Shown: positions 50,970 to 59,952, counted from the stretch's first letter. The stretch: 64,000 bases of DNA from Halogeometricum pallidum JCM 14848 (GCF_000337095.1 NZ_AOIV01000044.1:57462-121461), one strand, 5' to 3'. The notes: generated by a model from the sequence alone, not told the origin. Numbers and translations: made by a program.

Positions 50970-51425
50970 ATGAACCGGCCACTCGCAGCCGTCGCCGGCG
51001 GATTCTCCGGCACCGCCGCTCTGACCGTTCTGCTCCTCCTCTTCGAGGTCGAGACGCGGTCGCAGATAGGGATGTTCGACGTCGTCGCGCGGTTCGTCGG
51101 CGTCCCCGGAAGCACGACCATCGGGTTCGCCCTCTTCGTCGCCGCCGGGACCTTGGCGTGGCCCCTCCTGTTCGTCGCCGTCGAGGACTCCGTCCCCGGC
51201 GCGGACCCCGCGATAAAGGGGATGGGCGTCGGCGTGCTCCTCTGGATTCCGTTCTTCCTCCTCGGGCGGGCCGAACTCTCGGGGGCCATCGTGTTCGCCT
51301 TCGCCGGTCTGACGCTCGTCGCCCACCTCGCCTACGGCTACATCACCGGCGCCGTCTACGCTCGACTCACGGGCCGGACCCCATCGGGCGGGACGTTCGA
51401 CGACGGGTCAGAACTGCGAGGCTGA
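50970..51425 (+). CDS. DUF6789-like membrane protein
   Basis: A 151-residue protein with four helices. Typical segments are AAVAGGFSGTAALTVLLLL (with FEVETRSQIGMFDVVARFVG between helices 1 and 2), TLAWPLLFVAVED and AIKGMGVGVLLWIPFFLLG, ending in AYGYITGAVYARL. Proteins of this DUF6789 type frequently lie beside terminal-oxidase genes, and here the haem-copper oxidase follows 125 nt later. Function unknown. Confidence 0.75.
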   Translation: MNRPLAAVAGGFSGTAALTVLLLLFEVETRSQIGMFDVVARFVGVPGSTTIGFALFVAAGTLAWPLLFVAVEDSVPGADPAIKGMGVGVLLWIPFFLLGRAELSGAIVFAFAGLTLVAHLAYGYITGAVYARLTGRTPSGGTFDDGSELRG

Positions 51426-51550
51426 CCGGAGCCGTCGTATCGGCCGACAATCGGTCGCAGGAGGACGGTTCCAAGATTCTGGGGACGGCCTCGCCACTTA
51501 TGTACGGACCGTCCTAAGTCGCTCTCACGCGCCTCTCGCGCGAGTTGATA

Positions 51551-53524
51551 ATGTCTCTGCCGCTCGTTCCGCTTCTCGCCGTCGCCAGTGTCCTCCTCGG
51601 AGGATGGGCGTGCTGGCGCCGCCGCGAGTCGACGGACCCCACCACGACCGAATCGCCCCGAAACCCCGCCTCGCTCCGGACGGACGGCGGCGAAGAACGG
51701 CCCGACGACGGGCACCCGCCCGACGACCGACAGGTCTCCGAGGAGCGTCGAACCGACGGCGGCGAACGCCGCGCCGACTCGGGCTCCGAGGGTCGGGTAC
51801 CCGTGATCGGTACGCTGTACGGCCGCGAGCACAAGACCAGCAAACCGTACGGGCTGATGCGCTGGGTGACGAGCGTCGACCACAAGGACATCGGCATCCT
51901 CTATCTCCTGTTCGGCCTCGCGGCCGGCATGTGGGGGGCGACGGACGCGATGATGATCCGGACGGAACTGTTCACCCCCGGCACCGACGTCTGGAACGCC
52001 GAGACGTACAACGGTCTGTTCACGACGCACGGGCTGACGATGCTGTTCTTCTTCGTCACGCCGGTGTTCACCGGGCTGGCAAACTACTTCCTCCCGCTTC
52101 TCATCGACGCCGACGACATGGCGTTCCCGCGCATCAACGCCATCGCCTTCTGGCTCCTGCCGCCGTCGCTCGTCCTCGTCCGCGCCGGCCTCCTCACCGA
52201 GGTGTTGGCGAAGGTCATCGACGCCGTCGGGCCGCGCATCGAGTTCCTCTACGCGCTCGAACCGCCGACGATGGGGTGGACGCTGTACACGCCGCTGACG
52301 ACCCAACTGGCCAACCCGCAGGTCGACCTGCTGCTGTTGGGGCTCCACCTCTCGGGACTGGCCACGATAATGGGCGGCGTGAACATCATCGTCACCATCT
52401 TCACCGAACGCGGACAGGGGGTCAGTTGGTCCACCCTCGACATCCTTACGTGGTCTCTCCTGACGACGAGCGGCCTCATCCTGTTCGCGTTTCCCGTCCT
52501 CGGGAGCGCCGTCCTCATGCTCCTGTTCGACCGCAACTTCGGGACGACGTTCTTCGCCGTCGAAGCCGGCGGCCCCATCCTCTGGCAGCATCTGTTCTGG
52601 TTCTTCGGCCACCCCGAGGTGTACATCCTCGTCCTCCCGGCGTTCGGGCTGACGAGCCAGATACTCCCGAAGTTCTCGGGGCGGAAGCTGTTCGGCTTCA
52701 AGTTCATCGTCTACTCGACGCTCGCCATCGGCGTGCTGTCGTTCGGCGTCTGGGCCCACCACATGTTCGCCACGGGGATGGACCCCCGACTCCGCGCCTC
52801 GTTCATGGTGGTCACGCTCGCCATCGCGGTGCCGAGCGCCGTCAAGACGTTCAACTGGATGGCGACCCTCTGGAACGGCAACGTCCGCTTGGAAGCGCCG
52901 ATGCAGTTCCTCGTCGGCGGTATCGGCCTGTTCGTCGTCGGGGGCGTGACGGGCATCTTCCTCGCGTCCGTCCCGGTGGACATCGTCGTCCACGGCACCT
53001 ACTACGTCGTGGCGCACTTCCACTTCATCGTCGTCGGCATCATCGCCTTCTCGATGTTCGCCGCGTCGTACTACTGGTACCCGCTCTTCACCGGGCGGAT
53101 GTACAACAAGCGTCTCGGGACGGCCCACGCCGTCCTCAGCATCGTCGGGGTCAACGTGACGTTCATGCCTCTGTTCCTCATCGGCCTGATGGGACTGCCG
53201 CGCCGGTCGGCGTCTTACCCCGTCGAGTTCACGCTCCTCCAGCAGATAGCGACCGTCGGCGCGTTCGTGCTCGCCCTCAGCGTCGGTATCTGGCTGTTCA
53301 ACATGGTGAACTCCTTCCGAACCGGACCCGTCGTCCGGACCCCGGACCCGTGGAACCTGAAGGAGTCCAACCAGTTCTCTCGCGAGTGGCAGTGGTTCGA
53401 GCGGCGGATGTCGGAGAACCTGTCGAACCCGGACCGGGCGCTCGCCGACGGCGGACGAGTCGACGACGGACCGGACGCCTCGGGCGGCGATGCCGACGCC
53501 GCGACCGGCGACGCCGAGAACTGA
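51551..53524 (+). CDS. Haem-copper oxidase subunit I
   Basis: Catalytic subunit of a terminal oxidase, 657 residues. It has a first helix (~3-18), an Asp/Arg/Gly-rich insert of about 60 residues, then the 12-helix core. Haem and copper ligands are visible: TTHGLTMLFFF (low-spin haem His), WQHLFWFFGHPEVYILVLP (Cu-B His cross-linked to Tyr), WAHHMFATGM (two further Cu-B His) and VVAHFHFIVVG (haem His pair). The HPEVY motif marks an A-type oxidase with the Tyr-His cross-link. No subunit II, III or haem-synthesis gene is adjacent. ATG 51551 preferred to a TTG two codons upstream. Confidence 0.93.
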   Translation: MSLPLVPLLAVASVLLGGWACWRRRESTDPTTTESPRNPASLRTDGGEERPDDGHPPDDRQVSEERRTDGGERRADSGSEGRVPVIGTLYGREHKTSKPYGLMRWVTSVDHKDIGILYLLFGLAAGMWGATDAMMIRTELFTPGTDVWNAETYNGLFTTHGLTMLFFFVTPVFTGLANYFLPLLIDADDMAFPRINAIAFWLLPPSLVLVRAGLLTEVLAKVIDAVGPRIEFLYALEPPTMGWTLYTPLTTQLANPQVDLLLLGLHLSGLATIMGGVNIIVTIFTERGQGVSWSTLDILTWSLLTTSGLILFAFPVLGSAVLMLLFDRNFGTTFFAVEAGGPILWQHLFWFFGHPEVYILVLPAFGLTSQILPKFSGRKLFGFKFIVYSTLAIGVLSFGVWAHHMFATGMDPRLRASFMVVTLAIAVPSAVKTFNWMATLWNGNVRLEAPMQFLVGGIGLFVVGGVTGIFLASVPVDIVVHGTYYVVAHFHFIVVGIIAFSMFAASYYWYPLFTGRMYNKRLGTAHAVLSIVGVNVTFMPLFLIGLMGLPRRSASYPVEFTLLQQIATVGAFVLALSVGIWLFNMVNSFRTGPVVRTPDPWNLKESNQFSREWQWFERRMSENLSNPDRALADGGRVDDGPDASGGDADAATGDAEN

Positions 53525-53684
53525 GACGAACTCCCTTCTCGCCGCGCCCGCTCTCTTTCGATACCCATCTTTCGGAACCACGGACGGAGCGGACGCTCCG
53601 CTCGGGGGGCCGAAAACGGAAGAGACGACTGCGGAACGGGGAATTCGTCGGGGCGCCGCGACGGACCGAGAGTCGGCTCCGGTT

Positions 53685-54101
53685 TCAGCTCTGGAACGGC
53701 TCCTCGTCGCGGTGGTTGTCCGGGTTGTTCGTCTCCCGGGCCTCCCGTTCTATCTGGTCGGTCTCGCGGTCGACGGCGTCCAAGTCGCGCCTGTCGCCGT
53801 CGGGGTGGACGTCGTCCTCGTCGCCTGCGTTCGGCACGCGGGAGCTGTCGACGAAGCGCTGTCGTCCCGCTTCGCCGTCGTCCACGACGAACGCCACCTC
53901 CGACGCCTCGTACATCGAGAAGAACGACTCCCAGTCGAGTTCTCGGCCCTCAACGTCCTCCTCGGAGGTGAACCGGAGCTCCAAGGACCCCTCGGGCGTC
54001 GCGGAGACGACCGGTCGGGACCCCGTCTTGTCGGCCCACGACCGCATCTCCTCGAGGTCGGAGAGGACTCGCTCCTCGTCTGCGTCGTTGTTTGCGTTCA
54101 T
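53685..54101 (-). CDS. Acidic haloarchaeal protein of unknown function
   Basis: A 138-residue very acidic soluble protein. The central block (~25-80), VSATPEGSLELRFTSEEDVEGRELDWESFFSMYE, alternates strands and helix; the last ~50 residues are Asp/Arg/Asn-rich and probably unfolded. No motif known. ATG 54101 is used because the earlier start adds an Arg-rich nonconserved piece. Its upstream region bears two hairpins. Confidence 0.65.
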   Translation of the reverse strand: MNANNDADEERVLSDLEEMRSWADKTGSRPVVSATPEGSLELRFTSEEDVEGRELDWESFFSMYEASEVAFVVDDGEAGRQRFVDSSRVPNAGDEDDVHPDGDRRDLDAVDRETDQIEREARETNNPDNHRDEEPFQS

Positions 54102-54140
54102 CGCACTCCATACTCGCCGGGAACGCATACCCCTCTCACG

Positions 54141-54175
54141 CCTGCAAGTGCAGGGTTCGACCGGCTTCGGTCGAA
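54141..54175. promoter_or_regulatory. Two tandem perfect hairpins
   Basis: CCTGCA-AG-TGCAGG (54141-54154) is followed after one base by TTCGACCG-GCTT-CGGTCGAA (54156-54175), both perfect. They lie 40-75 nt upstream of the acidic protein gene on the minus strand, in a region otherwise free of genes (54102-54403). They may be operators, or a leader structure if transcription starts further up. Confidence 0.5.
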
Positions 54176-54403
54176 GATAAACGAACGCGCAATCGCAAGC
54201 AGAAAGACGGGGTCACCACCGGACGAAATTCACCGCCGACGCTGCCGAACGCCGTTCGAGGGACCCGTCCCCGTCAGTTTCCGGATGAACGGCGTTCCCG
54301 AACGCCTCGGGCGCTCCGGCGGCCGTTTTCTGCCGATTTCGAGACCGCCGTCAGACGGAGCACGGCCGTCGTTTTGAAACCGGACCCCGACGTAGCACGT
54401 CCC

Positions 54404-55066
54404 GTGACGAGTATCGCCACACTCCAGGCCGACGCGACGGACTTTCTCCTCGGCGACGCCTTCGAGGCGGTTCCGACACTCGCCGTCGAGGTACCGCCGG
54501 TCGTGGCCCACGGACCCGACGACCCCTTCCCGTTTCTCGCCGCGACGGGCGCGGACCCGAAGGCCGCGGCCGCGGCCTTCGAGGACGACGACTCCGTCCG
54601 CGAAGCCGAACGCCTCTCGGCCGGCGAGGACGGCGGCCTGTTCCGCGTCGTCTGGACCGAGACCGTCGAACTGCTCCTCGGGTCCGTCGTCGGGACGGAC
54701 GCGACGGTGCTCTCGGCCCGCGGCGCCGACGGCGCCTGGAAGTTCCGCGTCCTCGCGCCGAACCGCGACTGCCTCGGCGTGACGTTCGACTTCCTCGACG
54801 ACCACGGGGTGACCGTGGAGTTAGAGGGCATCCGCAGCCTCGACGCCGACGACGCCACCCGCTCGTTCGGCCTCTCCGAACAGCAGTACGACGCCCTTCT
54901 CACCGGTCTCGACCGGGGGTTCTACAACGTCCCCCGCGGCACCGACACCTCCGAACTCGCCGCCGAACTGGGCATCACCCACCAGGCGCTCTCGGAGCGA
55001 CTCCGCCGGGCGCACGGCACCCTCGTCGAGAACGCTCTCGCCTCCGGGTCGCGCGTGTTCAACTGA
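54404..55066 (+). CDS. HTH-10 (bacterio-opsin activator-like) regulator
   Basis: A 220-residue transcription regulator. The C-terminal ~60 residues are the HTH_10 domain: SFGLSEQQYDALLTGLDRGF, YNVPRGTDTSELAAELGITH and QALSERLRRAHGTLVENAL, a helix-turn-helix as in the bacterio-opsin activator Bat. The N-terminal ~150 residues form the usual sensor region without haem or PAS motifs that I can see. GTG at 54404 opens the typical short start (TSIATLQADATDF). Target genes are not evident. Confidence 0.88.
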   Translation: MTSIATLQADATDFLLGDAFEAVPTLAVEVPPVVAHGPDDPFPFLAATGADPKAAAAAFEDDDSVREAERLSAGEDGGLFRVVWTETVELLLGSVVGTDATVLSARGADGAWKFRVLAPNRDCLGVTFDFLDDHGVTVELEGIRSLDADDATRSFGLSEQQYDALLTGLDRGFYNVPRGTDTSELAAELGITHQALSERLRRAHGTLVENALASGSRVFN

Positions 55067-55155
55067 CCGAGCGCCGGTCCGGCACCGCACCGCCGCGGGA
55101 CCCGACGCCGGCGTCGAGTCCGTGCGCTTTTTCCCCGACCCGCCGACGGTCGAGT

Positions 55156-55971
55156 ATGCACGAGCAGTCCCTCTCGCTGCCCGACCGCGCCGTCGTCGGC
55201 ATGGTCCACCTCCGCGCGCTTCCCGGCGCGCCGGCCCACGACGACGACGGCCTCGCCGCCGTCCGGACAGCGGCGCTCGAAGACGCCGCGGCCCTCGAAT
55301 CCGGTGGCGTCGACGCCGTGATGGTCGAGAACTTCGGCGACGCCCCCTTCTACCCCGACGACGTGCCGAAGCACACCGTCGCCTCCATGACCGCCGTCGT
55401 CGGCGCCGTCGCCCGCGAAGTCGACGTGTCCGTCGGCGTCAACGTCCTCCGGAACGACGCCGAGGCAGCCCTCTCTGTCGCGGCGGCGACGGAGGCGTCG
55501 TTCGTCCGCGTGAACGTCCACGCCGGCGCGCGGGTCACCGACCAGGGCCTCGTCGAGGGGCGCGCCCACGAAACGATGCGTCTCCGCGAGTCGCTCGGCG
55601 CGGACGTGGCCGTCCTCGCCGACGTGGGCGTGAAACACTCCGACCCGCTGGGTCGCGAGACGCCCCTCGACGTGGCCGTCGAGGAAGTCGTCGGCCGCGG
55701 ACTCGCCGACGGCGTCGTCGTCTCGGGAGCGGGAACGGGCGAACCAACCGACAATGCGGACCTCGCCACCGTCGCGGAGGCGGCCGAGGCGGCGGGGGTG
55801 CCGGCGCTGGTCGGAAGCGGAGTCACCGCCGAGACGGCGGCCGCGACACTCGAACACGCGGACGGCGTCGTCGTCGGGACGGCGCTGAAGAAGGGCGGAG
55901 AGACGACGGCCCCCGTCGAGGAGTCGCGGGTCCGCGCCGTCGTCGAGGCGGCGCGGGCGGGGCGGAGCTAG
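55156..55971 (+). CDS. BtpA/SgcQ family protein
   Basis: A 271-residue TIM-barrel protein. VVGMVHLRALPGAP, GGVDAVMVENFGDAPF, VSVGVNVLRNDAEAAL, VRVNVHAGARVTDQGLVEGRAHE and VLADVGVKHSDPLG match the BtpA family. BtpA supports photosystem I assembly in cyanobacteria, but archaeal homologues act elsewhere, possibly in nucleoside or sugar metabolism. Its TAG stop shares the CTAG with the stop of the convergent dehydrogenase. Confidence 0.88.
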   Translation: MHEQSLSLPDRAVVGMVHLRALPGAPAHDDDGLAAVRTAALEDAAALESGGVDAVMVENFGDAPFYPDDVPKHTVASMTAVVGAVAREVDVSVGVNVLRNDAEAALSVAAATEASFVRVNVHAGARVTDQGLVEGRAHETMRLRESLGADVAVLADVGVKHSDPLGRETPLDVAVEEVVGRGLADGVVVSGAGTGEPTDNADLATVAEAAEAAGVPALVGSGVTAETAAATLEHADGVVVGTALKKGGETTAPVEESRVRAVVEAARAGRS

Positions 55972-57224
55972 GAGAGTTCCTCTTCGACGAGGTCCACGGC
56001 GTTCTTTACGGCGCCGACGGAACTGAGGTGGCCGGCGCCGACGGAGGCTTTCATCGCCTTCGCCGCGCTCCCGGTGACGACCGTCGGACCGAGTTGGGCC
56101 ACTGCCCCGTCGCCGACGCTGACGATCCACCCTGGCACCTCGAAGCGGTACGGTTCCATCCGCGGGGCGAAGTCGGTCGTCTCCCCTTCGGTCTCGTGGC
56201 GGACGAGTTCGGCGAGGTTGTCGGCCACGGTCCGGGCCTCGCGCAGGGCGGCCGAGGCCGACGCGGGGACGGCCTCCCCGTCGGCGTCGACGACGCGCGC
56301 GGCGTCGCCGACGGCGAACGTCCGTTCGTCCAACCGGAGGTCGCTCCGGACGACCGGTCGGTCGCCGCCCATCGCGGCCTGTCCGGCGATGCCGCCCGTC
56401 CAGACGAACGTGTCGTAGGCGAACGTCCCCGCGTCCGTTTCGACCGCCTCCTCGGTGACGCGTTCGACCGACGTGCCGGTCCGCACGTCGATGCCGCGGG
56501 TTTCGAGCGCCTCGCGCACCGCCTCGCGGAAGTTCTTCGGGAAGTTCGGCGCGACGTGGTCCAGTTGTTCGACGAGGGTGACGTCCGCCTCGACGCCCTC
56601 CTCCTCGGCGAGGGCGGCGAGTTCGCCGGCGGTCTGGACGCCCGAGAGGCCCGCCCCGCCGACGACGGCGCTGACCGTCCCGTCTCCGGCGGGCGCGGCG
56701 CTCGGGTCGTCGTCACCCGCTTCCGCCTCCATCGCGCCCTCGTCGGAGACGTCGATGGTGATGCTCCCGTCGTCGGTGCTGTCGCCCGCTTCGCTCCGGC
56801 CGGCGGCGCCGACGGCCCCGAGGAACGACTCGCGGATTGCCTCGGCGTCGGCGACGCTCTTGAGGGGCAGGGAGTGCTCCTCGACGCCCGGCAGACCGTA
56901 GTAGGCCGTCGCGGACCCGAGACAGATTGCGGCGTAGTCGTAGTCGAGCGTCGTCCCGTCCGCGAAGGAGACGCGCCGGGCGTCCCTGTCGACGCCGTCG
57001 ACGCGGGCGAGGCGGACCTCGGCCCGGTCGAACAGGTCTTCGAGGGGCACCTGAATCGTCTCGGCGAGTCCGGGGCGGCGGATGACGCGGTGAACCTCGT
57101 GCAACACGAGATGGGAGGCGTCCTCGTCGACGACGACGAGTTCCGCCCCGTCGGGCAGGCGCGATTCGAGACGGCGGGCGAGCGTCACTCCGGCGTATCC
57201 CGCGCCGAGTACCAGCACACGCAT
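55968..57224 (-). CDS. Type II NADH dehydrogenase-like FAD oxidoreductase
   Basis: A 418-residue pyridine-nucleotide disulfide-type flavoprotein. FAD binds at VLGAGYAGVTLARRL (residues 5-19) and FAVGDAARV near residue 300; the NAD fold begins SAVVGGAGLSGVQTAGELA (185-203). Just before it lies an acidic insert (~141-183) rich in Asp, Glu, Gly, Ser and Thr. Ndh-2 enzymes pass electrons from NADH to menaquinone, and this window also makes menaquinone and oxidase subunit I. Sulfide:quinone reductase relatives have a redox Cys pair that is absent here. Confidence 0.82.
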   Translation of the reverse strand: MRVLVLGAGYAGVTLARRLESRLPDGAELVVVDEDASHLVLHEVHRVIRRPGLAETIQVPLEDLFDRAEVRLARVDGVDRDARRVSFADGTTLDYDYAAICLGSATAYYGLPGVEEHSLPLKSVADAEAIRESFLGAVGAAGRSEAGDSTDDGSITIDVSDEGAMEAEAGDDDPSAAPAGDGTVSAVVGGAGLSGVQTAGELAALAEEEGVEADVTLVEQLDHVAPNFPKNFREAVREALETRGIDVRTGTSVERVTEEAVETDAGTFAYDTFVWTGGIAGQAAMGGDRPVVRSDLRLDERTFAVGDAARVVDADGEAVPASASAALREARTVADNLAELVRHETEGETTDFAPRMEPYRFEVPGWIVSVGDGAVAQLGPTVVTGSAAKAMKASVGAGHLSSVGAVKNAVDLVEEELS

Positions 57225-57333
57225 GGTGGGAGGGTAGGAGTACGGAACAATGAGCCTGTGGGGTGTCGAAGGAGACTCCGACTCGTGGCCCCCCGCGCAG
57301 TACTCTTACCCGCCGACGGCGTGACGAGACGTC

Positions 57334-58191
57334 ATGTCGATCTACCGTTCGGAGGCCGGGAGGCGGGCGCTCGAATCGGCGTACGAGGACGCCGTCGCCC
57401 GACTCGACGTCGACCGCCGACGGGTCGAGGCTCGGCACGGTTCGACCCACGTGCTCCTCGCCGGTCCGGAAGACGGACGACCCGCGTTCGCGTTCCACGG
57501 CGGCAACGCGACCAACCCGATGACGCTCTCGTGGTACGCGGGATTGGCCGAGCAGTATCGTCTCATCGCGCCGGACACCATCGGTCAACCGGGGCTGAGC
57601 GCAGAGGTCCGCGTCCCGCCGCGCGGGGACGGCTACGGCGAGTGGGTCGTCGACCTGCTCGACGCGTTCGACGTCCGGTCGGCGCCGATGGTCGGCACGT
57701 CGTACGGGGCCGGTATCGTCCTCCGGACGGCGACGCACGCGCCCGACCGAATCGACCGCGCCGCGTTAGTCGTCCCCGCCGGGTTCGGAACCGGCCCGCT
57801 CCCGTCGCTGCTTCGGGTCGGTCTGCCGGCCGTCCTCTATCGCTTCCTCCCCGCCGAGTGGCTGTTGAACCGCGTCCTCGCGGCGATGGCGACGGAGTCG
57901 GACCCCGACCCTCTCGTCCGCGACACCGTCGCCGCATCGCTGCGCCACGTCGTCCTCGAACGGGAGTTCCCGGAGGCCGACGCCGCGGACCTCGACGGCT
58001 TCGACGCGCCGACCGCCCTGTTCGTCGGCGAGAACGACCCGTTCTTCCCGCCCGAGACGGTCCTTCCGCGCGCCCGACGACGACTGCGCGGCCTCTCGCT
58101 GACGGAGGTGTTACCCGGCGAGAGACACATCCTCTCGCCGGCGGCGCGCGAGAGCGTTACCGCTTCGATTCGAGCCTTCTTCGAGGGGTGA
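57334..58191 (+). CDS. Alpha/beta hydrolase
   Basis: A 285-residue alpha/beta-hydrolase fold protein. AFHGGNATNPM carries the oxyanion loop, GTSYGAGIVL the nucleophile elbow (G-x-S-x-G), TALFVGENDPFFPP the acid and GERHILSP the His. Esterase, lipase or dehalogenase activity cannot be told apart. It ends directly before the convergent decarboxylase gene. Confidence 0.88.
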   Translation: MSIYRSEAGRRALESAYEDAVARLDVDRRRVEARHGSTHVLLAGPEDGRPAFAFHGGNATNPMTLSWYAGLAEQYRLIAPDTIGQPGLSAEVRVPPRGDGYGEWVVDLLDAFDVRSAPMVGTSYGAGIVLRTATHAPDRIDRAALVVPAGFGTGPLPSLLRVGLPAVLYRFLPAEWLLNRVLAAMATESDPDPLVRDTVAASLRHVVLEREFPEADAADLDGFDAPTALFVGENDPFFPPETVLPRARRRLRGLSLTEVLPGERHILSPAARESVTASIRAFFEG

Positions 58192-59166
58192 TCAGAACAG
58201 CGCGTCGGACTCGTCGAGCACCTCGGCGGGGCCGCCGACCTCCCACACGTCGGTGTCGACGCCGCACCCCGCGACGGCCGCTTCGACCCGGTCGACGTGT
58301 TCGGCCGTCGTGTTCACGTAGACGCTCGCGCCGGTGTCGGCGGAGAAGTAGACGGGAATCTCCTCTTCGGTTCGGAGTTCGCGGACGGCGTTGAACACGG
58401 CGATGGTCTTCGGTTGCCAGTACACCCACCCCGCGGGGCCGGTCATCGTCGTCGCCGTCAGGGAGAGCGTGTCGTGCTCTGCGAGTTCGAAGGCCCGGTC
58501 GAAGTCCGCCGCGCGGAGGGCGTCGCGCATCTCGTCCAGTTGGTGGTGGACGTGGGCCATCCGCGCTTGGAACATGTGGCTCGCGGCGGCCTCCTCGTGG
58601 GCCTGTTCGGTCTCCTTGTAGGCGGGGACGTGCGCGGCGACGGTTCTGAGGTCGTCCTCCAACTCGGATTCGATGCGCTCGGAGCGGCAGTCCTCGTCGT
58701 TCATGCCCGAGTAGAGCTGCGAGAACGCGCCGGTGACGGCGCGGGCCGCCGAGGAGGACCCGCGGCGGGCGATGGTCGATATCTCGGGGCGGGTCATCCC
58801 CAGGTCGGCCGCCTCCGCGAGGGCCATCGCGGCGGCGGCGAACCCCGAGGAGGAGGAGCCGAATCCGATGTTCGAGGGGAAGGAGTTCTCCGATTCGAGG
58901 CGCACCGCGTCGTCGGTGTCGGCGAGGGTTCGGACGTGGTCGACGACGGCGTCGATTCGCTCGGCGCCGCGACCGGTCACCTCCTCGCCCCCGATGACGT
59001 AGGTGTCCTCGGCGGCGTCCGGACGGAACTCGACAGTCGTCTTCGTGTGACTCGGCGCGGTGCAGACGCTGATGCTGTCGTGGTACGGGAGTCGCAACTC
59101 CTCGTCGCGCATCCCGTGGTACTTCACCAACCCCTGAATCGGGTGTGCCTTGGCGGTGGCCTTCAT
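58192..59166 (-). CDS. mvaD: Phosphomevalonate decarboxylase (haloarchaeal type)
   Basis: A 324-residue GHMP-kinase-fold enzyme of the mevalonate pathway. KAHPIQGLVKYHGMRDEELRLP and DSISVCTAPSHTKTTVEF start it; SFPSNIGFGSSSSGFAAAA is the ATP loop; TTMTGPAGWVYWQPKT and VYFSADTGASVYVN carry the catalytic Asp region. The homologous Haloferax volcanii enzyme decarboxylates mevalonate 5-phosphate, making isopentenyl phosphate rather than isopentenyl diphosphate, so the same is expected here. Products feed the lipid and quinone prenyl chains made by two prenyltransferases in this window. Confidence 0.9.
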   Translation of the reverse strand: MKATAKAHPIQGLVKYHGMRDEELRLPYHDSISVCTAPSHTKTTVEFRPDAAEDTYVIGGEEVTGRGAERIDAVVDHVRTLADTDDAVRLESENSFPSNIGFGSSSSGFAAAAMALAEAADLGMTRPEISTIARRGSSSAARAVTGAFSQLYSGMNDEDCRSERIESELEDDLRTVAAHVPAYKETEQAHEEAAASHMFQARMAHVHHQLDEMRDALRAADFDRAFELAEHDTLSLTATTMTGPAGWVYWQPKTIAVFNAVRELRTEEEIPVYFSADTGASVYVNTTAEHVDRVEAAVAGCGVDTDVWEVGGPAEVLDESDALF

Positions 59167-59271
59167 ACACCCACGCGCGAGAGACGCGGGGTTAAACGTC
59201 CCGATGGTCGGCGAGAGACCGCAGTCCGTCGGCGTCGGGCGGCAGAAACGAGCGTCCTTCGAACCGAACGT

Positions 59272-59418
59272 TCAGTCGTCGGCGGCGACGGTCGAGTCGG
59301 GAGTCGCTTCGGCTTCCGTCTCCGCTTCCTCTCGGCCTCGCTCCCAGACGTTGGTGACTGTCTCGCCCGTCGGCGGGGTGTGGCTTATCTCTTTCATGCT
59401 CGCACGCTTCTCTGTCAT
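59272..59418 (-). CDS. Small conserved protein (48 aa)
   Basis: ATG at 59416-59418 to a stop at 59272, 48 residues: MTEKRASMKEISHTPPTGE, then TVTNVWERGREEAE and an acidic tail. Soluble, no cysteines. It is divergent from the SRPBCC gene and shares the TTATAA element at 59463-59474, which supports it as a real gene. Function unknown. Confidence 0.55.
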   Translation of the reverse strand: MTEKRASMKEISHTPPTGETVTNVWERGREEAETEAEATPDSTVAADD

Positions 59419-59460
59419 ATGATAGTGGCTGCCACGAACGGGCTTAACCGTTGTCCTGAA

Positions 59461-59494
59461 AATGATTATAACACTTAGTACCATACTAGCTAGT
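59461..59494. promoter_or_regulatory. Shared divergent promoter and 10-bp palindrome
   Basis: ATTATAACAC near 59465-59474 reads as a TATA box on both strands, about 45 nt from either start. ACTAGCTAGT (59485-59494) is a perfect palindrome placed just before the predicted start of the plus-strand transcript. CTAG is rare in haloarchaeal DNA, so chance is less likely. Confidence 0.5.
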
Positions 59495-59508
59495 GAAAGG
59501 AGTCTAAG

Positions 59509-59952
59509 GTGACCCGCGGTTCGGACGCGGCGCGAACCCGGACGAGAGTCGAGCGAACGCCCGATGGCCGGCGGGTCGTCGTCGCGCGGGCGGTCGAAGC
59601 GCCGGCGTCGGCGGCGTGGGACGTGCTCACGGACACGCGGACGTGGTCCGCGTGGGGACCGTCCGTCTCGGCCGTCCGCGGTCCCGACCGAATCGGGCCG
59701 GGAGCGACGGGCGAGGTGCGAATCGCCGGCCTCGGCGCGTGGGTCCCGTTCGAGGTGACGGCGTACGACGACGAGGCGATGCGGTGGACGTGGGCCGTCG
59801 CGCGCGTCCCGGCGACGGGTCACCGCGTCGACGCCCTCGGCGACGGCCGGTGCCGCGCCGCCTTCGAGGTACCCCTCCTCGCCGCGGCGTACGTCCCCGT
59901 CTGCCGGCGCGCGCTCTCGGCGATAGCGCGTCTAGCTGAACGGAAGGTGTGA
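59509..59952 (+). CDS. SRPBCC-family protein
   Basis: A 147-residue START/SRPBCC-fold protein with VVVARAVEAPASAAWDVLTD, TWSAWGPSVSAVRG and TGEVRIAGLGAWVPFEVTAY before a C-terminal helix (VCRRALSAIARLAE). Family members bind hydrophobic ligands or lipids in a cavity; ligand unknown. GTG start with a GGAG element 7-10 nt upstream. Confidence 0.8.
   Translation: MTRGSDAARTRTRVERTPDGRRVVVARAVEAPASAAWDVLTDTRTWSAWGPSVSAVRGPDRIGPGATGEVRIAGLGAWVPFEVTAYDDEAMRWTWAVARVPATGHRVDALGDGRCRAAFEVPLLAAAYVPVCRRALSAIARLAERKV

Noticed and set aside
51356..53581. A very long open frame antisense to the oxidase gene
   Set aside because: Its product is rich in Arg, Gly and Val with no domain, and the plus strand encodes all oxidase motifs. 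Long antisense frames are common in GC-rich DNA.
55156..55971. A photosynthesis role for the BtpA-like protein
   Set aside because: The name comes from cyanobacteria; this genome context is haloarchaeal with no photosystem genes.
55122..58394. A 1090-codon open frame across btpA, the NADH dehydrogenase and the hydrolase
   Set aside because: It is Arg-dominated and crosses three well-supported genes on both strands; an artefact of GC bias.
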